From: Cordilura impudica
Lineage: Eukaryota; Arthropoda; Insecta; Diptera; Scathophagidae
NCBI GenBank assembly: GCA_963682025.1
Contig: OY821518.1
Span: forward strand, 123,404,800 to 123,468,799
Direction: 5' to 3'
Length of the DNA: 64,000 bases
Shown here: in pieces, positions 32,583-46,065 of the stretch
Numbering within the stretch: position 1 is the first letter of the stretch
Layout of the letters: every line of letters starts with the position of its first letter
Notes under the pieces: generated by a model
Database searches by the model: none
What the model was told of the DNA's origin: nothing
What the model saw: the letters and a program-made list of their open reading frames with translations, nothing else
Made by a program: the position numbers and the translations under genes

Positions 32583-33352
32583 ACAAGTAAGAAAATTATA
32601 GTCGGTCTAGACCGACTATACGATACCCTATACCATGCGTTTAGAGACCCTATCTCTTAGGCCCAACAAACTGGACATAGAAAATAAGCAAAAACCAAAT
32701 TTGAGTGGGATTTTTATTAATTTTTTTGGCTGCAGATATGAAAAAGTTCATATCGGATGCTATATCTATATAGGGACTTGGTCCAAAAATGGACCGATCC
32801 TGATCATGTTTGGTAAAGTCTGTTGTATTTTGCAAAAATATATACAAACAAAATTTGAGAAGAATCAGTGCAATATTTTTGTTTTTTAATAGATTTAAGT
32901 GAAGATCGGGAAGCAGCTCTCTATGGGGTCAAAGGGATCATTTTTGGACTACTCATTAATGGATGTACTGAACGCATACAAACTTGATTTGAGTAAGATC
33001 TATATGACAATTTGGATCTTATGGCAATTTATGTCGATTTCATATGGGTAATTTGTATGGGGTCTGAACAAGGACCGATTCTCACCAATTTCAATAGCGT
33101 TCATTCCATGGCCGATAAAAGCTTATGTACCAAATTTCATCAAAATACATTCATATTTGCGACCTGCAGTTTGATTACAAGCTTTACATGGACCCACAGA
33201 CGGACGGACGGACGGATATTGTTAAATCAACTCAGAAAGTGATTCTGATTCGATCGGTATAATTAAAGATGAGTCTAGGTCAAATATTTTTGGTTGTTAC
33301 AAACAACAGCACAAAGTCATTATACCCAAACCACATAGTGGTATAGGGTATA
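32583..33352 (+). mobile_element. mini-me-like repeat, full copy
   Basis: From CAAGTAAGAAAATTATAGTC and the perfect palindrome AGTCGGTCTAGACCGACT (32600-32617) to the terminal hairpin and GGTATAGGGTATAAA. The GGAC array is short (33203-33217). No lesions of note relative to the other copies. Confidence 0.9.
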
Positions 33353-33604
33353 AATATGCAAGTTACTTGTGGTCGATTCCAGTTTCAATTTAAAGAAGCT
33401 ATGGCTGCATGTGAAGCTTTGTTTAGTATTCAATTTTAATACAGAACTGCTAAGATGTTAAAAAAATATTTGGGTGGAGTGCATCCTTATAAATTAATTG
33501 ATGATTTGAAAGTTATTGATATAGATAGTAAATAAATTAACTGAAAAAATCACTTTACTAGAATTAAAAAGTTGGAGTTCGCTTTGGTGACCTAGGAACT
33601 GAAA
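33353..33604. other. Unrecognised, possibly coding remnant
   Basis: One frame gives CGRFQFQFKEAMAACEALF and MLKKYLGGVHPYKLIDDLK, which looks protein-like, but I do not recognise it and it is interrupted. Confidence 0.3.
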
Positions 33605-33803
33605 AAATATATACAAAATATATACAATATTTTAGTTTTTTTATAGATTTAAATGAAGATCGGGAAGCAGTTCTATATGGGTGAAAGTGATTCTGAGTCG
33701 ATCGGTATAATAAAAGATGGGCCTAGGTCAAATATTTTTGGTAATTACAAACAGCAGCACAAAGTCATTATACCCAAACAACATAGTGGTATAGGATCTA
33801 AAA
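33605..33803 (+). repeat. mini-me-like repeat with internal deletion
   Basis: The middle (GATTTAAATGAAGATCGGGA) is joined directly to the 3' part (GTGATTCTGAGTCGATCGGT and onward to the terminal CATAGTGGTATAGG), losing the GGAC array and the right half of the body. Confidence 0.8.
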
Positions 33804-33869
33804 AGCTTTTAACAATCAATGATACTCGTGTAACCATAAAACTTCGTATAGTTTATTAAATGTTATGTG

Positions 33870-34235
33870 TGGCCAGTCCTACTATACGCAGTTGCATCGA
33901 GGACACTAAATGTAGCCAACATTAAAAAATTGGTGGAATTGCAAATACGGTGCTATTGCAGAATTTTAAAAATGTCATGGATTGGCCGAGTAAATAACAC
34001 AGAAATTCTAAACTGATTACAAAGGAGCGAGAAATATTTAATATTTCACCATAATGTTAGGGGTGAAATATACGAATTGCTACAATTAATTCTGCAAGGT
34101 GGAAGAGGCAGAGGAGGAAAGCAAATATCGTGGCTATGAAACATTAAAAATTGAACAGGCTTATATGATGGTGAATCAGTTCATACAGCGCGGAGTCGAG
34201 AGAATTATGCAGAAATTATATATAATATAACATCA
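33870..34235 (+). pseudogene. Non-LTR retroelement C-terminal fragment
   Basis: The plus strand reads LYAVASRTLNVANIKKLVEL, QIRCYCRILKMSWIGRVNNT, ILQGGRGRGGKQISWL and a TGLYDGESVHTARSRENY end. This is the usual tail after the reverse transcriptase in RTE/CR1-side elements (CYRRMLKISW ... GKRGRGR ... TGLS). Three stops; nothing of the catalytic part remains. Confidence 0.7.
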
Positions 34236-35699
34236 GTCTTATATATTTATCTAATTTTTTTATTATATTTTTTACTCAGAACTTAAAAAGTTGCACATAT
34301 TTACTCTTTTAGCACTTTTTTAAATTTCAGAAAACTTGCATGTAATCGTATATATGCAGTATTGCTAAATTTAATGAGTGAGTTTTTATTAGTACCTGAT
34401 ATAAAAAATTTGAACATAAAATTACGTTACTTCATTCATTATGGAAAATAGCTGTGGAAGCTGTAATCTAATATAGTATTTCAAATACAAAAATATAAAA
34501 TCAAATAAATCCATCTTATTTTTTTATTTCACTAGAATTAACTACATCATTACATTTACATAATGCGACATAATAAACATATAAACATTGATGTACACCA
34601 TTAAGATATGAAGAGACACCGAAGATATTTCCGGAAATTTTTCATACAACATGAAGATGTGATAAACAAAGGAAAGGAAGTAAAAGCTGTAGAATTGTGA
34701 TAGAGGCATAAATTAGTAAGTAATTTAGTAATTTAGGATTATAAGTAAAGAATATGAATGTACACAAACTACATAAGATTAATGTCAGTACCCGAAATAG
34801 TACGGATAGACAAAATACATAGCGGCTCCTTATTTAAAGAAAAATATATACATATATACAAAATATTAAACATTTTCATCATCCATACAGAATCGATTGT
34901 AGTAACAGAAATTTTATAACAACTAACCTTTTTCTACTGTTTTAAAATAAATACTGCTAGGGCAAAAGAATTTTGGTCTATCTAAATATCAGTAAATGCA
35001 AATGAAACTAAAAGCGCTAAAAACATAAAATTAGATTTATTAATTTTAAAATAACTTATGTATTATTTATGCATTGGATATCGTTTAGAATTTAATAAAA
35101 TGTTATTTATTTATAAAAAAAGAATAATAAATAACATAAAATACGCTAAAAACGTTTCTTATACCTCATCATATTTAAAAAAAAATCGTGTCATCTTCAG
35201 GCTTCATTATACTTAAGACCATATTTGATATGTATTAAGGAAGTAGCAGCCTTGAAAGATATTCCATTCCTTATACTGCTCTTAAAGCAATTCATTCCGA
35301 TTCAGCGCTGTAGTACGGAAAAGTCAATAAAACTCAAACGAAACCTGCTAATTTAAAAACCGGGAATTTACTAGTATTGACTGGGTTTTTGAAGTTATTT
35401 ACTTTAGTTCATAATAAAACGGTATCCTCTCTATTTTTACATTTGCGAAGTTTTAAATTATTTAGAAAATCATTTTATTTTTTCTTTTGCAAATGCTTTT
35501 ATAAAATTTAAAACAAAGTTTTTTGAAAAAATGTTGTCCCCAGTGAATAAAAAAATTTTTTGAAACTTTTTAAATGGCCATCTACATTCAGCTCTTGTTT
35601 TTAGAAGGTAATATCCATAACTGTTCATCACATTTTAGAAATGTTGCTTCCAATATTTAGAATGGCCCTTGAGGAAGGACATATGCCATAAATTTTTTT
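34236..35699. other. No gene recognised
   Basis: About 1.5 kb of AT-rich sequence without recognisable coding or repeat structure on either strand. Confidence 0.5.
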
Positions 35700-36029
35700 G
35701 ATATTTTTAGTGGGAGTGGCACCTCACATATAAAGTAAACTTTTAACATCATATATATTGAGTACTAGTTATGACAGTGAGAGCTTTGCATATTTGTGTG
35801 ATTCCAACTATCTTTTAGATTAGCAGTCATGCTGAAAATAGGCGGGATCGGATAAGAGGGCATGGGGCCTCCCATACAAGGTAATAGTGCAATATTATAT
35901 AACTCGAATACAATGCAGAAACAGCTTCGCAAATTTGTCTGAAGTCATCTGAAGTCATCTATTATTCATGGACAAAAAATGAGCGTGATCGGAGCATTGG
36001 GCGTGGCACCGTCCATACAATATATAATA
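35700..36029 (+). repeat. Degenerate about 140-bp tandem repeat beside the AATAT satellite
   Basis: The motif GGG(C/A)GTGGCACC...CCATACAA recurs near 35712, 35859 and 35999, and again past the satellite near 40798 (GTGTGGCACCTCCTATACAA). An upstream word of the type GGCGGGATCGGA also recurs (35850, 35985, 40780). Confidence 0.6.
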
Positions 36030-39000
36030 TAGAATATAATATATATAATATAATATAATATAATATAATATAATATAATATAATATAATATAATATAATA
36101 TAATATAATATAATATAATATAATATAATATAATATAATATAATATAATATAATATATATAATATAATATAATATAATATAATATAATATAATATAATAT
36201 AATATAATATAATATAATATAATATAATATAATATAATATAATATAATATAATATAATATAATATAATATAATATAATATAATATAATATAATATAATAT
36301 AATATAATATAATATAATATAATATAATATAATATAATATAATATAATATAATATAATATAATATAATATAATATAATATAATATAATATAATATAATAT
36401 AATATAATATAATATAATATAATATAATATAATATAATATAATATAATATAATATAATATAATATAATATAATATAATATAATATAATATAATATAATAT
36501 AATATAATATAATATAATATAATATAATATAATATAATATAATATAATATAATATAATATAATATAATATAATATAATATAATATAATATAATATAATAT
36601 AATATAATATAATATAATATAATATAATATAATATAATATAATATAATATAATATAATATAATATAATATAATATAATATAATATAATATAATATAATAT
36701 AATATAATATAATATAATATAATATAATATAATATAATATAATATAATATAATATAATATAATATAATATAATATAATATAATATAATATAATATAATAT
36801 AATATAATATAATATAATATAATATAATATAATATAATATAATATAATATAATATAATATAATATAATATAATATAATATAATATAATATAATATAATAT
36901 AATATAATATAATATAATATAATATAATATAATTATAATATAATATAATATAATATAATATAATATAATATAATATAATATAATATAATATAATATAATA
37001 TAATATAATATAATATAATATAATATAATATAATATAATATAATATAATATAATATAATATAATATAATATAATATAATATAATATAATATAATATAATA
37101 TAATATAATATAATATAATATAATATAATATAATATAATATAATATAATATAATATAATATAATATAATATAATATAATATAATATAATATAATATAATA
37201 TAATATAATATAATATAATATAATATAATATAATATAATATAATATAATATAATATAATATAATATAATATAATATAATATAATATAATATAATATAATA
37301 TAATATAATATAATATAATATAATATAATATAATATAATATAATATAATATAATATAATATAATATAATATAATATAATATAATATAATATAATATATAT
37401 AATATAATATAATATAATATAATATAATATAATATAATATAATATAATATAATATAATATAATATAATATAATATAATATAATATAATATAATATAATAT
37501 AATATAATATAATATAATATAATATAATATAATATAATATAATATAATATAATATAATATAATATAATATAATATAATATAATATAATATAATATAATAT
37601 AATATAATATAATATAATATAATATAATATAATATAATATAATATAATATAATATAATATAATATAATATAATATAATATAATATAATATAATATAATAT
37701 AATATAATATAATATAATATAATATAATATAATATAATATAATATAATATAATATAATATAATATAATATAATATAATATAATATAATATAATATAATAT
37801 AATATAATATAATATAATATAATATAATATAATATAATATAATATAATATAATATAATATAATATAATATAATATAATATAATATAATATAATATAATAT
37901 ATATAATATAATATAATATAATATAATATAATATAATATAATATAATAATATAATATAATATAATATAATATAATATAATATAATATAATATAATATAAT
38001 ATAATATAATATAATATAATATAATATAATATAATATAATATAATATAATATAATATAATATAATATAATATAATATAATATAATATAATATAATATAAT
38101 ATAATATAATATAATATAATATAATATAATATAATATAATATAATATAATATAATATAATATAATATAATATAATATAATATAATATAATATAATATAAT
38201 ATAATATAATATAATATAATATAATATAATATAATATAATATAATATAATATAATATAATATAATATAATATAATATAATATAATATAATATAATATAAT
38301 ATAATATAATATAATATAATATAATATAATATAATATAATATAATATAATATAATATAATATAATATAATATAATATAATATAATATAATATAATATAAT
38401 ATAATATAATATAATATAATATAATATAATATAATATAATATAATATAATATAATATAATATAATATAATATAATATAATATAATATAATATAATATAAT
38501 ATAATATAATATAATATAATATAATATAATATAATATAATATAATATAATATAATATAATATAATATAATATAATATAATATAATATAATATAATATAAT
38601 ATAATATAATATAATATAATATAATATAATATAATATAATATAATATAATATAATATAATATAATATAATATAATATAATATAATATAATATAATATAAT
38701 ATAATATAATATAATATAATATAATATAATATAATATAATATAATATAATATAATATAATATAATATAATATAATATAATATAATATAATATAATATAAT
38801 ATAATATAATATAATATAATATAATATAATATAATATAATATAATATAATATAATATAATATAATATAATATAATATAATATAATATAATATAATATAAT
38901 ATAATATAATATAATATAATATAATATAATATAATATAATATAATATAATATAATATAATATAATATAATATAATATAATATAATATAATATAATATAAT

Positions 39001-40703
39001 ATAATATAATATAATATAATATAATATAATATAATATAATATAATATAATATAATATAATATAATATAATATAATATAATATAATATAATATAATATAAT
39101 ATAATATAATATAATATAATATAATATAATATAATATAATATAATATAATATAATATAATATAATATAATATAATATAATATAATATAATATAATATAAT
39201 ATAATATAATATAATATAATATAATATAATATAATATAATATAATATAATATAATATAATATAATATAATATAATATAATATAATATAATATAATATAAT
39301 ATAATATAATATAATATAATATAATATAATATAATATAATATAATATAATATAATATAATATAATATAATATAATATAATATAATATAATATAATATAAT
39401 ATAATATAATATAATATAATATAATATAATATAATATAATATAATATAATATAATATAATATAATATAATATAATATAATATAATATAATATAATATAAT
39501 ATAATATAATATAATATAATATAATATAATATAATATAATATAATATAATATAATATAATATAATATAATATAATATAATATAATATAATATAATATAAT
39601 ATAATATAATATAATATAATATAATATAATATAATATAATATAATATAATATAATATAATATAATATAATATAATATAATATAATATAATATAATATAAT
39701 ATAATATAATATAATATAATATAATATAATATAATATAATATAATATAATATAATATAATATAATATAATATAATATAATATAATATAATATAATATAAT
39801 ATAATATAATATAATATAATATAATATAATATAATATAATATAATATAATATAATATAATATAATATAATATAATATAATATAATATAATATAATATAAT
39901 ATAATATAATATAATATAATATAATATAATATAATATAATATAATATAATATAATATAATATAATATAATATAATATAATATAATATAATATAATATAAT
40001 ATAATATAATATAATATAATATAATATAATATAATATAATATAATATAATATAATATAATATAATATAATATAATATAATATAATATAATATAATATAAT
40101 ATAATATAATATAATATAATATAATATAATATAATATAATATAATATAATATAATATAATATAATATAATATAATATAATATAATATAATATAATATAAT
40201 ATAATATAATATAATATAATATAATATAATATAATATAATATAATATAATATAATATAATATAATATAATATAATATAATATAATATAATATAATATAAT
40301 ATAATATAATATAATATAATATAATATAATATAATATAATATAATATAATATAATATAATATAATATAATATAATATAATATAATGTAATATAATATAAT
40401 ATAATATAATATAATATAATATAATATAATATAATATAATATAATATAATATAATATAATATAATATAATATAATATAATATAATATAATATAATATAAT
40501 ATAATATAATATAATATAATATAATATAATATAATATAATATAATATAATATAATATAATATAATATAATATAATATAATATAATATAATATAATATAAT
40601 ATAATATAATATAATATAATATAATATAATATAATATAATATAATATAATATAATATAATATAATATAATATAATATAATATAATATAATATAATATATA
40701 ATA
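36030..40703. repeat. AATAT satellite, about 4.7 kb (over 900 units)
   Basis: Near-perfect (AATAT)n. Phase breaks sit near 36153, 36932, 37393, 37898 and 37946; after 37946 the array runs about 2.7 kb with one substitution (G at 40386). AATAT is a major heterochromatic satellite in Drosophila. Each minus-strand frame is open for about 1,600 codons only because the unit lacks a stop codon in that orientation. Confidence 0.99.
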
Positions 40704-41574
40704 TCATATAACTGGTGTACCATTAAAGGGAAAGCAATGCACGAGTCCATCAGATAATAATGTAATTCGTAAAAAAATGGGAGGGACGGGATTAGTGTGT
40801 GTGGCACCTCCTATACAAAAATAAAGAAACACCACGAAAACGGCAGTCTTGAAACTCTTTCGAAGTACATTAATTAACAATGTGAGTAGTTGTGGAAAAT
40901 ATGGGTGGAATCGTCAAATTCAAAAATCGCTAAAAATAAAAATCGCCAAAAAAATTTTCAAGATCAAAAAATGGGCAAAATCGCAAAAAATTAAAAATCG
41001 CTAAAATGAAAAATTATCAAATTATACTCTAAATAAAAGGCCAATAGTTAATTGCTGAAAGATTTTATTTAAAAACCCCATGTTCTTCTCATGAGCAGCT
41101 AAATATACCTTTGATAATTGTTGCACGGAATGAAAAATCAGAAAAATATTGTATGTATATCAGCAGGCATTGAAATAAAGAAATATAAAATAAATTAAAT
41201 AAAATATCTTAATTGCAGAATACAAACTGAAAAATTGGTTATGAAATTAAACATGTTAATAAGTCTCGGTAAGTCGTAGCGAAGCGCGACAGGGAATATG
41301 TGTATATAGCAGTCGGCATTGAAAAAAAATTCTATAACATTTTTATTAAATGTTGTAGAGCCGTCAACAAATTCACTCTGACAGTGGGATATTTTATTAG
41401 GATATTTGTAATACTAGTATTATAAATTGTAACACTTTCTTCTTCGATTTTGTATTAATTATGCGATAATATACTTAAAACCTATATAATCGTTACCCGA
41501 ATTGCTCGTTCTCAGGCTCTGCTATAAAGTAATATTTTCATTTTTATTATCTTATTTATTGAAAATATTTTTCG
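40704..41574. other. No gene recognised
   Basis: Begins with one more unit of the degenerate repeat that flanks the satellite on the left. The rest is AT-rich, with AAAAATCGC-type words repeated near 40920-41000. No coding similarity. Confidence 0.5.
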
Positions 41575-42042
41575 TCAATCCCGATTTCTTCTCCTGAAGA
41601 CACATATCACCCTACCATTGAAGTAAATTTATATATTCCCTCTGGACTTTTAAAAACACTTTGTAAAAATGATGATAAGGATTTTTGTTTCGCACAATCT
41701 AATTACAGTTTGTTGAACGAACTTCTATACAGTATGAACTGGCACAGTCTATTATCTTTTTCTATTGGATTCACAGCTGCTATTGATCATATGACTGAAA
41801 CATTTTACAGTAAGATTTCTTCTGCAATGGATTTATGTATTTCGAAACAAATTTGTAATAAACTTTCCGGTCCTCCTTGGAATACCAAGCAACTGACAAG
41901 ACTTGAAAATAAAAAAATAAATATTACAAGAAATACAAGCTATTCGGTTCTCTTGTAGATTATGGGAAATACTCCATTAGCCGAGCGGAATATACTGCAC
42001 TGAATAAATCGTGTTATTCTAATTACTTAATCAAAATGAACA

Positions 42043-42829
42043 AGCAAGAAAATTATAGTCGGTCTAGACCGACTATACGATACCCTATACCATGCGTTTA
42101 GAAACCCTATCTCTTAGGCCCAACTAACTGGACATTGAAAATAAGCAAAAACCAAATTTGAGTGGGATTTTTATTAATTTTTTTGGCTGCAGATATGAAA
42201 AAGTTCATATCGGATGCTATATCTATAAAGGGACTAGGTCCAAAAATGGACCGATCCTGATTATGTTTGGTAAAGTCTCTTGTATGTTACAAAAATATGT
42301 ACAAACAAAATTTGAGAAGAATCAGTGCAATATTTTTGTTTTTTAATAGATTTAAGTGAAGATCGGGAAGCAGCTCTATATAGGGTCAAAGGGATCATTT
42401 TTGGACTACTCATTAGTGGATGTAATGAACGCATACAAACCCAATTTGAGTAAGATCTATATGACAATTTGTATCTTATGGCAATTTATGTCGATTTCAT
42501 AAGGGTAATTTGTATGGGGGCTAGGTCTGAACATGGACCGATTCTCACTAATTTCAATAGCGTTCATCCCATGGCCGATAAAAGCTTATATACCAAATTT
42601 CATCAAAATATATTCATATTTGCGACCTGCAGTTTGATTACAAGCTTTACATGGACACACAGACGGACGGACGGACGGACGGACGGACGGACATTGTTAA
42701 ATCAACTCAGAAAGTGATTCTGATTCGATCGGTATAATTAAAGATGGGTCTAGGTCAAATATTTTTGGATGTTACAAACAGCAGCACAAAGTCATTATAC
42801 CCAAACCACATAGTGGTATAGGGTATAAA
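42043..42829 (+). mobile_element. mini-me-like repeat, full copy inside the Jockey-like element
   Basis: From AACAAGCAAGAAAATTATAG and the perfect 18-bp palindrome to GGTATAGGGTATAAAA. It has seven GGAC units (42664-42691). It interrupts the linker between the endonuclease and reverse transcriptase of its host element. Confidence 0.9.
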
Positions 42830-42934
42830 AATAGCTTCAAAAGCAATTCAAAGTCTTTTTACAATTTTGTCAACACTAAGAGAAAAACAACTGGTTATCC
42901 CGCTATTATGAAATTTCAACATACTGAATCTTAT

Positions 42935-43440
42935 ACTACGTTCTCACTGCAGCTAAATCCGCATTAGCTTTATTTTTTAATCTCCACCGTTCTCACTACA
43001 ATTTGTAGCTTTAGTTTGACAGTTGCTGCACAGCTGTTCGAACGAATTGTTTATTTACATTTTAATAGTTTTTGTTTTGGAGAAAAATTTTGCGAAAAAA
43101 AAAGTTAAAAGTGAAATAAAGGCAAATAAATAATTTTTTAATTAAACAATTCTTTGCTATACTCACTTGCTGCTTTTATTTATGAATTTTTGTTTTGTTT
43201 TGTTGTAAATGAAAATACACAGTCGTAAAATGATGCAAATTTTCTGCTGCAGCGTTGTAAATTTGTTCATTTTGCGGCGAATTGCACAATACATCCCTGA
43301 TTTCTGTTGGATTTATTCTCGATTTAGCTAAAGCGAGGGTTTTATTTTGACAGTATTTATATACCCAAAAATTTACCAGCTTTAATTAAATCCACTATAA
43401 AGCGAGTCAAATGCGGATTTAGCTGCAGTGAGAACATAGT
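42935..43440. mobile_element. MITE with about 31-bp TIRs (GTTCTCACTGCAGC type)
   Basis: Left end ACTACGTTCTCACTGCAGC and right end, read inward, ACTATGTTCTCACTGCAGC; both continue TAAATCCGCATT. About 506 bp, no coding sequence. It interrupts the Jockey-like open frame. A TTAT-like target duplication is possible but not clean. Superfamily unknown. Confidence 0.85.
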
Positions 43441-43466
43441 ATTATGATAATACTATTATAAGTAAT

Positions 43467-44866
43467 TTGTTTGCTGATTTTTTTTCAACAACTTATTCCG
43501 ATTCAACTTTTGATGATTATAATAGTGGACCTGATAAAATTCCTAGCAGTATCTTAATCAAATGTGCGGATGCTTTAGCTATTCCATTGACAATAGTGTT
43601 TAACTCATCAATTAAATTCGGATACTTACCAAATACGTGGAAGGACTCTTTCATTATTCCGTTATTTAAATCCGAAAACAAGTCTGACATTACAAATTAT
43701 CGTAGTATTGCAAAATTAAGTACTATACCTAAATTCTTTGAAAAAATTTTAACTGATCAACTATGTCATCAAGTCAACACATTAATTTCTCCATTCCAAC
43801 ATGGCTTTCGGAAATGGTGCTCAACTTCAACTAAACTTTTACATCTCACAACATTAGTCAATCGTGGTTTTCTTCAAAGAAAGCAAACTGATGCAATTTA
43901 CACTGATTTCAGCAAGGCGTTTGATAAAGTCAACCATAAACTTCTTATAAAGAAATTACATTTAATAGGATTTTTTGATCTTTGCATAAAGTGGATATAT
44001 TCATATTTAACAAACAGAAAGCAAAATGTACGTTTTAATAATATATCTTCGAAAAATATTAACGTTTTATCTGGAGTTCCGCTAGGCAGCCATTTTGGAC
44101 CGCTTTTATTTTCGCTATTTATAAATGATTTACCACAGGTTATTCAGTTTTCAAATATCCTGATGTATGCTCACGATGTAAAAGTCTTTATGAGTTATAA
44201 CCAATATTCTGACCATACTTATCTTCAAAATGATTTGGATTCACTTCATTCACGGTGCTTTTAAAGTTAATGGAGCTGAATCTTAAAAAGTGCAAATATA
44301 TGCGTTTTGTTCGAAAAAGACCAATATCTGTAAATTATGTGTTGGGCGGTTTTCAACTGGAAAAAGTCGATAACTTCTTAGATCTTGGTGTTTTATTAGA
44401 TTCAAAGCTTAGTTTCGTTCCTCATATTACAATTACAGTAAACAAAGCCAGAGGAGCGCTTGGTTTTATAAAACGTTGGTCTAAAGTGTTCAATGATCCG
44501 TATGTAACAAAAACACTATTCACGTCACTTGTGAGACCGATTTTGGAATATGCCTCTGTTATATGGGACCCTATCTATCAAACTCATATTGATAGCATTG
44601 AATCGGTGCAAAAACAATTCCTACTATTCTGTCTTCGCAGCTTAAATTTTAGCCAATTAAATCTTCCGTCGTATAACAGCAGACTCACCCTTGTTAAGCT
44701 GCCAACCTTAAAAAGCCGCAGATCTATGCTAAACGTTTCGTTTCTTTTGAACATAATTAATGGCGATGTTTGTTCTGGTTTCCTGATCAACAATATTTCA
44801 TTTAACATCCCCCAGCGGCCAACACGTTTCTTCTCACCTTTATCTGTCCAGTTTTATAGATCATAA
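43467..44866 (+). pseudogene. Jockey-like reverse transcriptase, near-complete but dead
   Basis: The first frame (to 44264) has FADFFSTTYSDSTFD, PDKIPSSILIKCADALA, SFIIPLFKSENKSDITNYRS, FQHGFRKWCSTSTKLL, IYTDFSKAFDKVNH (domain A, catalytic Asp present), GVPLGSHFGPLLFSLFINDL and MYAHDVKVF. The catalytic YADD box reads YAHD here (44166-44177), so an essential aspartate is histidine. A frameshift near 44255 leads to the C-terminal part (KCKYMRFVRKRP, LGVLLDSKLSFVPHI, VNKARGALGFIKRWS, VRPILEYASVIWDP). It was probably a working polymerase before these two changes. Confidence 0.9.
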
Positions 44867-44992
44867 AAAGTAAAATAATAATTTATCTGTACACTTTAAA
44901 TTAAATTTTTAAATTTTTCTTTCATTGTTAAATGTTTTTGTAAATAGTCTGTAAGGATTTATTCCATAGATTAATAAATAAATAAATAAAAT

Positions 44993-45523
44993 GCCTGAAG
45001 TAAATATTAAGTTTTTCCCTAAAATTTCAAAATGTGATGTTTAATTTAGCGTTCGAAAAGTCTAAACTACAATCAGTAATAAATGTTTACGGAATTAATT
45101 CATCAGCTAACAGAAAGTATGGACTAATGAAGAACACGAACTTTCAATATAGTGTAGGGTATAAGAATAACATAATATCAGCCACCTAACATTATTAAAG
45201 CAATTCCTTATTTTATTGTTGACATGTGTGCGGTTAAAGTTTTTCTACGGTGTCTGTGGTTTCCCACATTCTACGTTTCTTATTCCAAGTTTCGAGGTGA
45301 AATTGCTTAATTTTTTCCACAAAACCTCGCTTGATTGCAACAATGCTTAACATGAACAAAAGGCTTATGCAGGCACACAACTATACTTATGTATATACAA
45401 ACAATACAGACAGGCATACGATTATCAACATGTATGTGACACATGTGCGCACATGCGATGATTATTTAATCGAGAACATAAAATAAGAAGAAGAAATGGA
45501 AACGGTTTCTTTATTATGTTATT
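44993..45523. other. No gene recognised
   Basis: AT-rich spacer, nothing recognised. Confidence 0.5.
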
Positions 45524-46065
45524 TTTATACCCTATACCACACTGTGGTCAGCATTTAATGAGTTTGTGCTGACATTTGTAACAAAAACTTTAGTTAGGCC
45601 CACCATTTATTATATGGCACATTTTCCGTCCATTCGAATGTATGGCACGCATAATTGAAAATATATTGTGATAAAATTTGTAAAATATACTTTTGTTGGT
45701 CAGACCTAGTCTCAGAGAAATGTCTCCAATGAGAATGACTTAATATCCCTTTAATCCAGTTTATTAAATATATATTGATAAAATTTGGTTATTGTTATTT
45801 GGTCTTTTGTATTCATACATCACCGTTACCACAATTTTCAGCCTGGTACCAATATTCACTTGAATCTATATAAATGAAACTTCTGTTTTTATTTTTTGAA
45901 CACTCAAATAGGTCTTGATCTTGTTCCCATACGCATTACAATATATTTTCTGCCCATTTAAGACCTTACCCCATTATTATTTTACCTTTTCGGAAATTTA
46001 TGTTATAGGTATTTCGTATAGTCGGACTTTACCGATTATTTTTTTCTGACTTATTCTATGCTATC
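45524..46065 (-). repeat. Old mini-me-like repeat, minus orientation
   Basis: Begins TATACCCTATACCACACTGT, GTTTGTAACAA; middle heavily diverged (CGTCC remnant near 45627); ends with a decayed palindrome AGTCGGACTTTACCGATT near 46020. Much older than the other copies. Confidence 0.7.

Larger units (their letters stand above)
41575..44992 (+). mobile_element. Jockey-like non-LTR retroelement with two insertions
   Basis: 5'-truncated element: linker (YHPTIEVNLYIPSGLLKTLC near 41605; NELLYSMNWHSLLSF near 41715), then a mini-me copy (42043-42829), linker continuation (SKSFYNFVNTKRKTTGYPAI near 42850), a MITE (42935-43440), reverse transcriptase (43467-44866) and a 3' tail ending in an AATAAATAAATAAATAAAA run at about 44974-44992. 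The stretch TAGTCTGTAAGGATTTATTC near 44945 matches the tail of the fragment at 28325-29255. Confidence 0.85.

Noticed and set aside
35962..40807. Two minus-strand open frames of about 1,600 codons made of I, L and Y
   Set aside because: They are translations of the AATAT satellite, which has no stop codon on that strand; no composition or start supports a protein.
42158..42346. Recurrent small protein GYIY-type (FINFFGCRYEKVHIGC...) found in several places
   Set aside because: It is the translation of the left half of the mini-me-like repeat; frames break differently between copies and the same DNA in other copies is not open.
42469..42717. Recurrent small protein with a TDGRTDGRT tail
   Set aside because: It is the translation of the right half of the mini-me-like repeat running into the GGAC microsatellite.
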